Source: Alphaproteobacteria bacterium (GTDB taxonomy: Bacteria > Pseudomonadota > Alphaproteobacteria > Micavibrionales > Micavibrionaceae). Taken from it: DNA of 64,000 nt. Shown here piece after piece: positions 26,333-33,569 of the stretch. Position numbers and translations under genes: made by a program. Below the pieces are notes generated by a model, which was given only the letters and a program-made list of their open reading frames with translations, made no database searches and was not told where the DNA came from. The stretch spans positions 1-64,000 of the forward strand of contig JABSQP010000003.1 of the NCBI GenBank assembly GCA_013215815.1, in the 5' to 3' direction. Position 1 is the first letter of the stretch, and each line of letters begins with the position of its first letter.

Positions 26333-26593
26333 ATGGGTAGAGAAGTGCATAATGAATTTCGCCGTAGTGAATTACCGAATATTTGGGATTTGACTGCTAA
26401 ACCAGATGATCAAAAGATCGATCCTATTGAAATTGGTTATGATAGCCCTGGAAACACCTTTGTTGCTTTGGCTGAAAAAAGTGCGCGTGACGCCTTTAAA
26501 AGCCTCGGTGATGGGCGCCGCATGATTGGATCGGTGTCAAAAGCAGACTTACCCCCGATGGTACGAGCGCATATAGATCGCCTATCCCGCTAA
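26333..26593 (+). CDS. Small orphan protein (86 aa)
   Basis: A soluble charged protein with no recognised domain. Residues 44-70 (GNTFVALAEKSARDAFKSLG) are helical, and the C-terminus PPMVRAHIDRLSR is basic. A good ribosome binding site (AAGGAG) lies seven bases before the ATG, unlike most other orphans here. It ends exactly where the convergent DUF6898-like gene ends (no intergenic base). Function unknown. Confidence 0.6.
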   Translation: MGREVHNEFRRSELPNIWDLTAKPDDQKIDPIEIGYDSPGNTFVALAEKSARDAFKSLGDGRRMIGSVSKADLPPMVRAHIDRLSR

Positions 26594-26794
26594 TCAATAA
26601 ATAATACCCTTTTTCTTCAAAACATATTCGAGGCGCTTCAAAGCATTGCGCTTCAATATATTTTCTGGCGTGTTTGCAGGCCCCTGAATGGAGACTTCGG
26701 TTAGGGTCTGCGTATCCATAGCCGACACCTTCACCAGCGAGCCGACCAGAATAAATTCTATAATAACTTCACGATTTTCTAGTGCATTAACCAT
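26594..26794 (-). CDS. Small conserved protein, DUF6898-like (66 aa)
   Basis: Starting at 26794 gives MVNALENREVIIEFILVGSL, then VKVSAMDTQTLTEVSIQGPA and LKRNALKRLEYVLKKKG. This pattern (EFI..G..VKVSA.D..T.TEV.I.GP, then LEYVL.KKG) is found in a small alphaproteobacterial family of unknown function, DUF6898 as far as I recognise it. A longer upstream start would run into the divergent acyl-CoA dehydrogenase gene, so it is rejected. Confidence 0.65.
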   Translation of the reverse strand: MVNALENREVIIEFILVGSLVKVSAMDTQTLTEVSIQGPANTPENILKRNALKRLEYVLKKKGIIY

Positions 26795-26813
26795 CTTATG
26801 GTAGAATATAAAC

Positions 26814-27989
26814 ATGAAGAAAGCAGAATTCGACTGGCAAGATCCACTTCTCCTCAATGAATTACTCTCTGATGAAGAGCGCATGATCATGGATAGCGCG
26901 CATGACTTTGCGCAAGGTGAGCTTCTCCCTGGCATTATCGAAGCCAACAGACACGAAGTGTTTGATCCTGAAATCATGAAAAAGATGGGCGCGCTTGGCC
27001 TTTTGGGCGCTACGCTTGAAGGATATGACTGCCCGGGTGTGTCATATACAGCCTATGGCTTGATTGCCCGTGAAATGGAACGTGTTGATTCTGGTTACCG
27101 CTCCGCCCTCTCCGTACAATCCTCATTGGTGATGTACCCGATCTATACATTCGGCAGTGAGGCACAAAAAGAGAAGTATCTACCCGGCTTAGCCAGCGGT
27201 GAGCTCATTGGCTGCTTTGGTCTCACAGAACCTGATGGCGGCTCCGATCCATCGACAATGGTAACGCGCGCGCGGGCCACAAAGGGCGGCTATAAACTCT
27301 CCGGCGCAAAGCAATGGATTACCAACTCCCCTATCGCTGACGTTTTTGTCGTCTGGGCAAAAGATGATGAGGGTAAGGTTCGCGGCTTTATCCTTGAAAA
27401 AGATATGGAAGGCCTAAGCGGACCTAAAATCGAAGGTAAATTCTCTCTCAGAGCCTCTGTTACTGGCGGCATCATGATGGATGAAGTGTTCGTACCAGAA
27501 GAAAACATGCTACCCGAAGCGGATAGCCTAAAAGCGCCATTCATGTGTTTAAATTCGGCGCGTTATGGGATCAGCTGGGGCGCACTTGGTGCAGCTGAGG
27601 CCTGCTGGCATATCGCCCGTGATTATGTTTTAGAACGTGAAGTGTATGGTAAACCCCTTGCTGGTCATCAGCTTATTCAGAAAAAATTGGCCGACATGCA
27701 AACCGAAATAACGCTCGGTTTAACGTCCGCACACCGCCTTGGAACGTTGATGAGTGAACATCGTACCCCGCCCGAGGCAATCTCAATGTTAAAACGTAAC
27801 AATTGCGGGAAAGCCCTTGATATTACACGGATTTGTCGCGATATGCTTGGCGGAAACGGGATTGCAGATGAGTATCATGTGATCCGCCATATGATGAATT
27901 TAGAAGCCGTGAATACCTACGAAGGAACACACGATATCCACGCTCTTATTTTAGGCCGCGCACAAACTGGGATCGCAGCGTTTGAATAA
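26814..27989 (+). CDS. Acyl-CoA dehydrogenase, glutaryl-CoA dehydrogenase type
   Basis: A 391-residue FAD enzyme of the acyl-CoA dehydrogenase family. [20 protein letters not shown] is the FAD/acyl-CoA region, [17 protein letters not shown] the middle beta domain, and [18 protein letters not shown] carries the catalytic Glu. The N-terminal [20 protein letters not shown] and [16 protein letters not shown] are typical of glutaryl-CoA dehydrogenase, which converts glutaryl-CoA to crotonyl-CoA in lysine/tryptophan breakdown. TAGAAT lies six bases before the ATG, so it may be leaderless. It abuts the convergent orphan gene with no gap. Confidence 0.88.
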   Translation: MKKAEFDWQDPLLLNELLSDEERMIMDSAHDFAQGELLPGIIEANRHEVFDPEIMKKMGALGLLGATLEGYDCPGVSYTAYGLIAREMERVDSGYRSALSVQSSLVMYPIYTFGSEAQKEKYLPGLASGELIGCFGLTEPDGGSDPSTMVTRARATKGGYKLSGAKQWITNSPIADVFVVWAKDDEGKVRGFILEKDMEGLSGPKIEGKFSLRASVTGGIMMDEVFVPEENMLPEADSLKAPFMCLNSARYGISWGALGAAEACWHIARDYVLEREVYGKPLAGHQLIQKKLADMQTEITLGLTSAHRLGTLMSEHRTPPEAISMLKRNNCGKALDITRICRDMLGGNGIADEYHVIRHMMNLEAVNTYEGTHDIHALILGRAQTGIAAFE

Positions 27990-28307
27990 TTAAGGCGTCG
28001 CCCCATCACAAATTTGTAGCTTCATATGCGGTATATTTATTTCACCAAGCGCATGACGTTGAAGCGCATTATATAAAGGCTGCGCAACATCCTTATTGGG
28101 AAAATCCAACTCTAAAGCATCACATATATCTGTATAATATTGGCTTAAATTGTCCGCTGTCACTCGCCCAAAAGCCTCACGGGCAAAGAAACCTTGTAAA
28201 TAGCTATTAAAGCTCTGCAAAGACGGGCAAAAATCGCGTCCAACTTCACGAAAGTATTCTTTATAGGCCGCTTCCGCCCATGCTTTTCTGAGATCTAAAC
28301 TAACCAT
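27990..28307 (-). CDS. Orphan protein, second gene of a two-gene unit (105 aa)
   Basis: Unrecognised. It starts one base after the 28309 gene, so the two form an operon. Its N-terminus (DLRKAWAEAAYKEYFREV) resembles that of the upstream gene (RLSEDWARAAYALVRAA) around W-A-x-A-A-Y, suggesting distant paralogy. There are two Cys, no signal peptide and no membrane segment. Its stop abuts the stop of the convergent acyl-CoA dehydrogenase. Confidence 0.6.
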   Translation of the reverse strand: MVSLDLRKAWAEAAYKEYFREVGRDFCPSLQSFNSYLQGFFAREAFGRVTADNLSQYYTDICDALELDFPNKDVAQPLYNALQRHALGEINIPHMKLQICDGATP

Positions 28308-28308
28308 T

Positions 28309-28962
28309 TTATATAGCGTTCCTCATATACTGAGCGACAGTAACGTTAGGCTCGCCGGTAATAGTGCCCAAGAATTTTCTAATTTCTGGTTCGTTCTCCT
28401 CATCATCAAATTGCTTTTGAGTCATATGACCAAAATTTGCCACAACCATCAGCATGTTCTCATCCAACGCCGTTCTAAACTCGTCTGTAATTGAGACACC
28501 GACAACTTCCATCTGAGACAATGTCATCTTTGTCCACTCATCAATGACCTTTTTAGGAAGTTTTTGGTTAGTTTTTTGCGGACGTACGGGGACAGGTCTC
28601 GAAAAATCTATGTCATAAAACTTATCGGGAAAGGAAAACGTGTCAGAATTTGATAGTGCCGCCAGATAGCTTTCTCCGAGCTTTTGGAAGATGAGTGACC
28701 TTATAGGAGCATGAGTTTTAAGATCTTCTGCTGTCTCTAGAACTTTAGGAAGGATAATATCATGATTTTCAAATAACGAGCCGCTGGCCTTAATTGACTT
28801 AGACACTTCACCACCAACCATGTGGTCAATTAAAACATTGAGCATCAAAGAAACAGAACTAGGCGCAACATCTAAACTTGGTTGAGCAGCTCGAACCAAG
28901 GCATAGGCCGCCCGCGCCCAATCCTCACTTAACCTTAGATATTTCTCCGACATCCTTGCCAT
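28309..28962 (-). CDS. Orphan protein, first gene of a two-gene unit (217 aa)
   Basis: Unrecognised mostly helical protein with a proline-rich turn DFSRPVPVRPQKTNQKLPKK near 119-138. The N-terminal W-A-x-A-A-Y motif is shared with the downstream gene. The ATG at 28962 is six bases below a -10 box (CATAAC), with no ribosome binding site. An alternative Met lies three residues in. Promoter and spacing match the other leaderless orphans. Function unknown. Confidence 0.65.
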   Translation of the reverse strand: MARMSEKYLRLSEDWARAAYALVRAAQPSLDVAPSSVSLMLNVLIDHMVGGEVSKSIKASGSLFENHDIILPKVLETAEDLKTHAPIRSLIFQKLGESYLAALSNSDTFSFPDKFYDIDFSRPVPVRPQKTNQKLPKKVIDEWTKMTLSQMEVVGVSITDEFRTALDENMLMVVANFGHMTQKQFDDEENEPEIRKFLGTITGEPNVTVAQYMRNAI

Positions 28963-28968
28963 TTAAGC

Positions 28969-28998
28969 GTTATGGCAAAAATATTGTCATTATGTCAA
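28969..28998 (-). promoter_or_regulatory. TTGACATAAT promoter of the 28309-27990 unit
   Basis: Minus-strand TTGACA (28993-28998), spacer of 18 beginning TAAT, CATAAC (28969-28974), then six bases to the ATG. Part of the repeated orphan promoter set. Confidence 0.6.
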
Positions 28999-29063
28999 TA
29001 TTTTTGAGTTTTACGTGAATTTTAACGTTTTTGTTATAAACTGACCCAAAGTGGAGAAAAGCT

Positions 29064-29390
29064 ATGAAAGACGCCATACAGCCTGGATTTTACAAGATTG
29101 TTGATCCTAAAGCTTTACGAGAAAACGCTACACTTCCAAATGCAGAAGAAGACGCTCTCGTTGCGGCTATGAAAAAGGGTCACACGCTAACTATCGAAAC
29201 GCTAGCCGATCCAGATGGTAATCGCCTTCATGCTAATATCCCTGGTAATTCTGGACGCTTCAATGGCGCTGCTCAGAACTTTTCAGTAGATAGATTAGGA
29301 CTAGAAGCCGTTGATGTAGAAGATGTGCCAAGAGACATCAGGCGCAATATGGCACCCTTAGCAGCAGGACTAAGACCTATAGGGGGTTAA
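29064..29390 (+). CDS. Small orphan protein (108 aa)
   Basis: A soluble protein with no recognised domain: NAEEDALVAAMKKGHTLTIE near 28-47, HANIPGNSGRFNGAAQNFS near 58-76. It has a ribosome binding site (GGAGAA) before the ATG and a plausible -10 TATAAA near 29034. It is divergent from the 28309 gene, and its stop overlaps the stop of the convergent LdtR-type regulator in a shared TTAA. Function unknown. Confidence 0.6.
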   Translation: MKDAIQPGFYKIVDPKALRENATLPNAEEDALVAAMKKGHTLTIETLADPDGNRLHANIPGNSGRFNGAAQNFSVDRLGLEAVDVEDVPRDIRRNMAPLAAGLRPIGG

Positions 29391-29857
29391 TCTTCTAAGC
29401 TAGCAAGACCAGTAAATTGTGTCTGAGAATTCCAGAAACGCTCCAGCATTTTCATGGTCTTTGCAACTTCATTCAAACGCTCATCCGTTAGATCCGTTAC
29501 TTTGATCTGATCTTCGTGACGCGCGAACATTTCACTAAGAACAGTATATAGCTCTGTTCCCTTATCAGATAACTTCACGCGAATTGAACGTTTATCATGC
29601 TTTGAACGCTCTTGCTCTAAGTAGCCATTCTCAACCATCTTCTTCACATTATAAGAAACGTTTGAGCCGAGGTAGTAACCGCGTAGCGTCAATTCACCGA
29701 CAGTCATCTCATCATGACCAATATTATAAAGGATCATTGCCTGAACGTTGTTCACGTCCTGAAGACCTTTACGGTCTAGCTCCACTTTCACCACGTCCAA
29801 GAAATAGCGGTGTAAGCGTTCCATAAGTTGAATAGCTTCGTAATACGGTGTGTTCAA
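29387..29857 (-). CDS. MarR/LdtR-type winged-helix regulator
   Basis: A 156-residue DNA-binding regulator. YEAIQLMERLHRYFLDVVKV opens the dimerisation helix. DEMTVGELTLRGYYLGSNVS and YNVKKMVENGYLEQERSKHD are the winged helix-turn-helix, and KRSIRVKLSDKG the wing. The RGYYLGSNVSYNVKKM segment is characteristic of LdtR, which in rhizobia and Liberibacter regulates an L,D-transpeptidase gene. Its position beside hemB and near glyA-nrdR-rib is conserved in alphaproteobacteria. An L,D-transpeptidase gene lies 13 kb away here; regulation of it is inference. Confidence 0.8.
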   Translation of the reverse strand: MNTPYYEAIQLMERLHRYFLDVVKVELDRKGLQDVNNVQAMILYNIGHDEMTVGELTLRGYYLGSNVSYNVKKMVENGYLEQERSKHDKRSIRVKLSDKGTELYTVLSEMFARHEDQIKVTDLTDERLNEVAKTMKMLERFWNSQTQFTGLASLED

Positions 29858-29967
29858 AATCGTGTCTCCAAGTGATTATAGTGTAGTGATACTTATAAAG
29901 AGGTATGTAAGGATTTACATTCCCCATAAAATAGCATACCTACAATGGATTAAAAGCTTTTTAAAAG

Positions 29968-29996
29968 TTGATAAAAACACTTTAAAATTTTATGTG
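29968..29996 (+). promoter_or_regulatory. hemB promoter, predicted leaderless
   Basis: TTGATA (29968-29973), 17-base spacer, TATGTG (29991-29996), then seven bases to the ATG at 30004. This supports 30004 over a GTG at 29998 as the hemB start. Confidence 0.5.
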
Positions 29997-30003
29997 AGTG
30001 ATT

Positions 30004-31107
30004 ATGACCAAAAACACAGATATTAGCGCAATCCTACCGCAGACCTTGGCTGACAGCCTGAGTGAACCAAAATCTCATGCTGAAATGATGAAGCATAAAA
30101 CACTGACGGAAAAAGCATTTCCGCATGTTCGTATGCGCCGCTTGCGCCAAAATTCAGCTATTCGTGACATGGTCCGTGAGAACGCACTCTCTGCTAACGA
30201 TCTCATTTTACCTATTTTCGTTGAAGAAGAACTAAAAGAACGTCAACCGATCAAGAGCCTTCCCGGAATTTACAGAGAAACTGAAACGTCTCTGGCCACT
30301 GCAGTTAAAGAAGCTTCAAGCGAAGGTATTCGCGGCGTGATGGTATTTGGCGTATCACACAATAAAGACCATATCGGCTCTGACACCATGAACCCGAACG
30401 GCCTTCTTGCCCGTATGATTGATCGTGCTAAGCAAGCTGCGCCTGAGGCGGCCGTTATCGCAGATGTATGCTTTTGTGAATACACAGATCACGGTCACTG
30501 CGGCCCTATTAATGAGCTCGGTGATGTTGATAATGATAAGACAATTGAAAACGTTGCCATGCAGGCTGTTGTTGCCGCAGAAGCAGGCGCTGACATCATT
30601 GCACCGTCAGGCATGATGGATGGGCAAGTGTCCGCTATCCGCCATGCACTTGATGTAACAGGTCACTCACATGTGCCGATCATGGCTTATGCAGCCAAGT
30701 TCGCTTCAAACTTCTACGGTCCCTTCCGTGATGCCGCAGGTTGTTCACTAGGACATGTTCATAATGTGCCGACACACCGCAAAACATACCAAATGGACCC
30801 AGCCAATGGCCGCGAAGCAATCCGCGATGCGCTCATGGATGAACAAGAAGGCGCTGATATGCTTATGGTTAAGCCAGGTATGGCTTACTTGGATGTCCTA
30901 AAAGAGCTTCGCCAAAATACAGAGCTTCCTCTTGCAGCCTATCAGGTCAGCGGCGAATACGCGATGATGAAGTTCGCAGCAGAAGCTGGCGCGCTGGACT
31001 TTCAAGATGTGATGATGGAAAGCTTACTGGCATTTAAACGCGCTGGCGCTGATATGATTTTGTCATACTCGTCCGTCGATGCCGTACGCTGGATCAAGAA
31101 CCAGTAG
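30004..31107 (+). CDS. hemB: Delta-aminolevulinic acid dehydratase (porphobilinogen synthase)
   Basis: Joins two 5-aminolevulinate molecules to porphobilinogen in heme synthesis. It has about 367 residues. Schiff-base lysines are in AYAAKFASNFYGPFRDA and MLMVKPGMAYLDV. The metal loop DVCFCEYTDHGHCG has all three cysteines of the zinc-dependent class, whereas many alphaproteobacterial enzymes have the Asp-containing zinc-free loop. The N-terminal 45 residues are a poorly conserved extension before FPHVRMRRLRQNSAIRDMV. The start is supported by a promoter placed seven bases upstream. Confidence 0.97.
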   Translation: MTKNTDISAILPQTLADSLSEPKSHAEMMKHKTLTEKAFPHVRMRRLRQNSAIRDMVRENALSANDLILPIFVEEELKERQPIKSLPGIYRETETSLATAVKEASSEGIRGVMVFGVSHNKDHIGSDTMNPNGLLARMIDRAKQAAPEAAVIADVCFCEYTDHGHCGPINELGDVDNDKTIENVAMQAVVAAEAGADIIAPSGMMDGQVSAIRHALDVTGHSHVPIMAYAAKFASNFYGPFRDAAGCSLGHVHNVPTHRKTYQMDPANGREAIRDALMDEQEGADMLMVKPGMAYLDVLKELRQNTELPLAAYQVSGEYAMMKFAAEAGALDFQDVMMESLLAFKRAGADMILSYSSVDAVRWIKNQ

Positions 31108-31114
31108 CCAACCC

Positions 31115-31169
31115 CCTGATTTTAATACATACAGAAGCGTCTTTTCCTTGAAATAAAAGGAAAATCAGG
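31115..31169. repeat. Nested inverted repeats downstream of hemB
   Basis: CCTGATTTT (31115-31123) pairs with AAAATCAGG (31161-31169). Inside, TTTTCCTT (31142-31149) pairs with AAGGAAAA (31157-31164), so the two pairings compete. No T-run follows. It could be a processing or weak termination structure for hemB transcripts, or part of the motA leader. Confidence 0.45.
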
Positions 31170-31266
31170 CGATATTAGTACGAGTGCATTGGCGCACTCA
31201 TTTCTTTTTGCGTAACTTCTGCGTCTCTTTGTCTAATCATCTGTCTGGAAAGGTTATTCACAACTC

Positions 31267-32159
31267 ATGAAAATCGTCGGCCTTATCTCCGTTCTTCTCT
31301 GTACCTTTGGTGGTCTTTTGATCGCAATGGGCTTTGATTTCCCTAAATTTTTAAAGCTTATGAGTCTTATGGGTAAAGCTGCTCCAGGAGAGTTTTTGAT
31401 TATTATGGGATGTGCTGTTTGTGCCTTTATCGTGGCCAACACACCATCGACAATTAAGACAACGATGCAATACTTTAAGTCAATCACGCAACCTTCAGCG
31501 CATGACAAACAAAGTTACATGGATCTTCTCGCAATGCTTTATACGCTGTTCAAGCTTGCAAGAACAAAAGGGTGGCTCGCACTTGAATCACACATTGAGC
31601 GCCCAGAAGAAAGCACCCTATTCCAACAGTTCCCGTCTTTTCACAAAAACCACCATGCCGTTGTGTTTCTTTGTGATTATTTAAGAATTATTTCTCTGGG
31701 GAATGAAACCCGTTCGAGATTGAAGCCTTGATGGACGAAGAGATTGAAACGATCTCTCATCACGAGCATCACCCAGGTCACGCTCTACAAACGATGGCGG
31801 ATGGTATTCCTGCCCTTGGTATCGTTGCCGCGGTTCTCGGGGTTATTAAAACAATGTCATCCATTAATGAGCCACCTGAAATTCTGGGTAAGATGATTGG
31901 TGGCGCGCTTGTGGGTACATTCCTTGGGGTTTGGCTTGGTTATACATTCGTATCTCCTATTGCTGGCGCTATGACAGGCCGCGCGGAATCTGAAGTCATG
32001 TATTACAAAGCCATGAAGGTTGGTATTATCGCATTCCTAAACGGCGCTGCGCCGCAGGTGGCTGTTGAATTCTCTCGTAAGTTCCTACCGCATGATGTAC
32101 AGCCAGGCTTCTTAGAGCTTGAAGATCACTTAAACGAACTACCAAGCCCATCTGCATAA
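31267..32159 (+). pseudogene. motA: Flagellar motor stator MotA, frameshifted in this sequence
   Basis: Stator ion-channel subunit. The first frame (31267-31731) holds TM1-TM2 and the cytoplasmic domain, with the FliG-contact residues Arg99 and Glu107 in LARTKGWLALESHIERPEES. It runs to DYLRIISLGNE, then leaves the family. The second frame (from 31728) resumes MDEEIETISHHEHHPGHALQ with TM3-TM4 (IPALGIVAAVLGVIKTM and LVGTFLGVWLGYTF). A missing base in GAAACCC near 31704-31711 restores NPFEIEALMDEE and a 297-residue normal MotA. Either a real disruption, a split gene with overlapping stop/start, or a sequence error. motB follows intact after 22 bases. Confidence 0.85.
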
Positions 32160-32181
32160 GGTAAGGACAGGATAAAGAAGA

Positions 32182-33186
32182 ATGTCCGGAAACGACGAAC
32201 TCAATAATATTATCGTAAAAAAGGTCAAGAAGGTTGATGGTGGCCACCATGGTGGTGCCTGGAAAGTGGCGTATGCTGACTTCGTGACCGCGATGATGGC
32301 ATTCTTCCTCCTATTGTGGCTTCTCAACGTCTCAACACAAGAGCAACTAGACGGTATCGCGGATTACTTCCAACCATCACCGATGATTTCATCTGACAGC
32401 ACTGGTGCAGGCGGTGTGCTTGGCGGAACAACGATGGTGACAGAAGGTGCCATGATCTCCGAAAAACAAGATCCTATTACAAAACAAGAATCAGAAACCC
32501 CTGCTCTGCGCCCTGGATCACTACCTCCAAGACCAGAAGAAGCCATCGGTGAAACCGGCAAAAAATTGAGTGAAGAAGAGCTTCTAAAACAGATTAAAGC
32601 GTGGGAGGACGATGTCTTTAAACAGACACAGGCCGCCCTCGAGCAGGCAATGCAATCAGCAGAGATGAAAGATCTGCAGGAGAGCTTAAGTGTTGATATG
32701 ACACCTGAAGGCCTTCGTATTCAAATTATCGACCAAGAAGATAAACCTCTTTTCACAAGTGGCAGCGCAGTGTTGCAAGATCACACAAAACAACTCCTGC
32801 GCAAAGTATCGAGCGTTATCCTAAAACTTCCCAATGAGCTATCTGTTCGTGGTCACACGGACAGTGTTCCTTATGGCCCAGGCGCACGATACACAAACTG
32901 GGAGTTATCAGCAGATCGTGCAAACTCATCACGCCGCTTCTTACAGAAAAACGGTATTCCGGCGACACGCGTTAATAACGTCGTGGGTAAAGCAGACACA
33001 GATCATCTGTTCCCTGACAACCCACGTGATGGACGTAATCGACGTATTAGCATCATTCTTTTGCATGAACACCTCACAGTTAAAGAAGGTGCAAACATGA
33101 GCTCGCGCGCTGTTAAACGCCTTAAAGAGGAAGAAGTTGAGAAGCAACTATATAAGCGAACAGAGGGCTCAGTCAGCTTCCCATAG
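32182..33186 (+). CDS. motB: Flagellar motor stator MotB
   Basis: A 334-residue partner of MotA that anchors the stator to peptidoglycan. The single transmembrane helix GAWKVAYADFVTAMMAFFLL carries the proton-binding Asp33. A linker of about 100 residues includes Pro-rich and Glu-rich parts. The OmpA-like domain (about 190-300) has FTSGSAVLQDHTKQLL, ELSVRGHTDSVPY, NWELSADRANSSRRFLQKNG and DNPRDGRNRRISIILL. A C-terminal tail of about 40 charged residues is extra. It is downstream of motA in one unit. Confidence 0.97.
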   Translation: MSGNDELNNIIVKKVKKVDGGHHGGAWKVAYADFVTAMMAFFLLLWLLNVSTQEQLDGIADYFQPSPMISSDSTGAGGVLGGTTMVTEGAMISEKQDPITKQESETPALRPGSLPPRPEEAIGETGKKLSEEELLKQIKAWEDDVFKQTQAALEQAMQSAEMKDLQESLSVDMTPEGLRIQIIDQEDKPLFTSGSAVLQDHTKQLLRKVSSVILKLPNELSVRGHTDSVPYGPGARYTNWELSADRANSSRRFLQKNGIPATRVNNVVGKADTDHLFPDNPRDGRNRRISIILLHEHLTVKEGANMSSRAVKRLKEEEVEKQLYKRTEGSVSFP

Positions 33187-33205
33187 TATTTTCATAATTT
33201 TTATA

Positions 33206-33235
33206 TTGACATTAGGTATTCCATTTATGTATACA
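33206..33235 (+). promoter_or_regulatory. TTGACATT promoter of the 33241 gene
   Basis: TTGACA (33206-33211), 18-base spacer, TATACA (33230-33235), then five bases to the ATG at 33241. Same architecture as the other orphan promoters. Confidence 0.6.
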
Positions 33236-33240
33236 TAGAT

Positions 33241-33568
33241 ATGCAAAAAATAGATACTAAGGCAATCATTCCACTCAACTCTTTTAGCGAAGACTTCCCT
33301 ATAGAAGTTGATGTCGTATATGCAAAACCAGAGCATCCAGACAATCACTTCCCGAAACTTTATAGCCCCGATGCTCAAATAATGTGGGCTCATAAAGATA
33401 TATGGGGAACATGTACGCAGAGAGCTTCTTGAGACTTATCAAGGTCATGCAGACAAGACAAGCTTAGACAGCAGCTTTAATTTCCATGTTCAAACAAACG
33501 GAGATCGTGTCATTGTTAAAACTGATAAGGCTATAGGGCAACTCAAAGCCGAAGCACTCAAAATGTAA
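33241..33568 (+). pseudogene. Orphan protein, frameshifted (about 108 aa if repaired)
   Basis: The frame from 33241 reads FPIEVDVVYAKPEHPDNHFP and AQIMWAHKDIWG, then stops at 33432. The +1 frame continues EHVRRELLETYQGHADKTSL, DSSFNFHVQTNGDRVIVKTD and KAIGQLKAEALKM to TAA at 33566-33568. Removing one G from GGGG (33404-33407) joins both parts into one reading frame. It is preceded by the repeated leaderless-type promoter and ends one base before the parC stop on the other strand. Function unknown. Confidence 0.6.
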
Positions 33569-33569
33569 A

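Noticed and set aside
26795..26977. Longer start for the DUF6898-like gene at 26977
   Set aside because: Would overlap the beginning of the divergent acyl-CoA dehydrogenase; family conservation starts at 26794.
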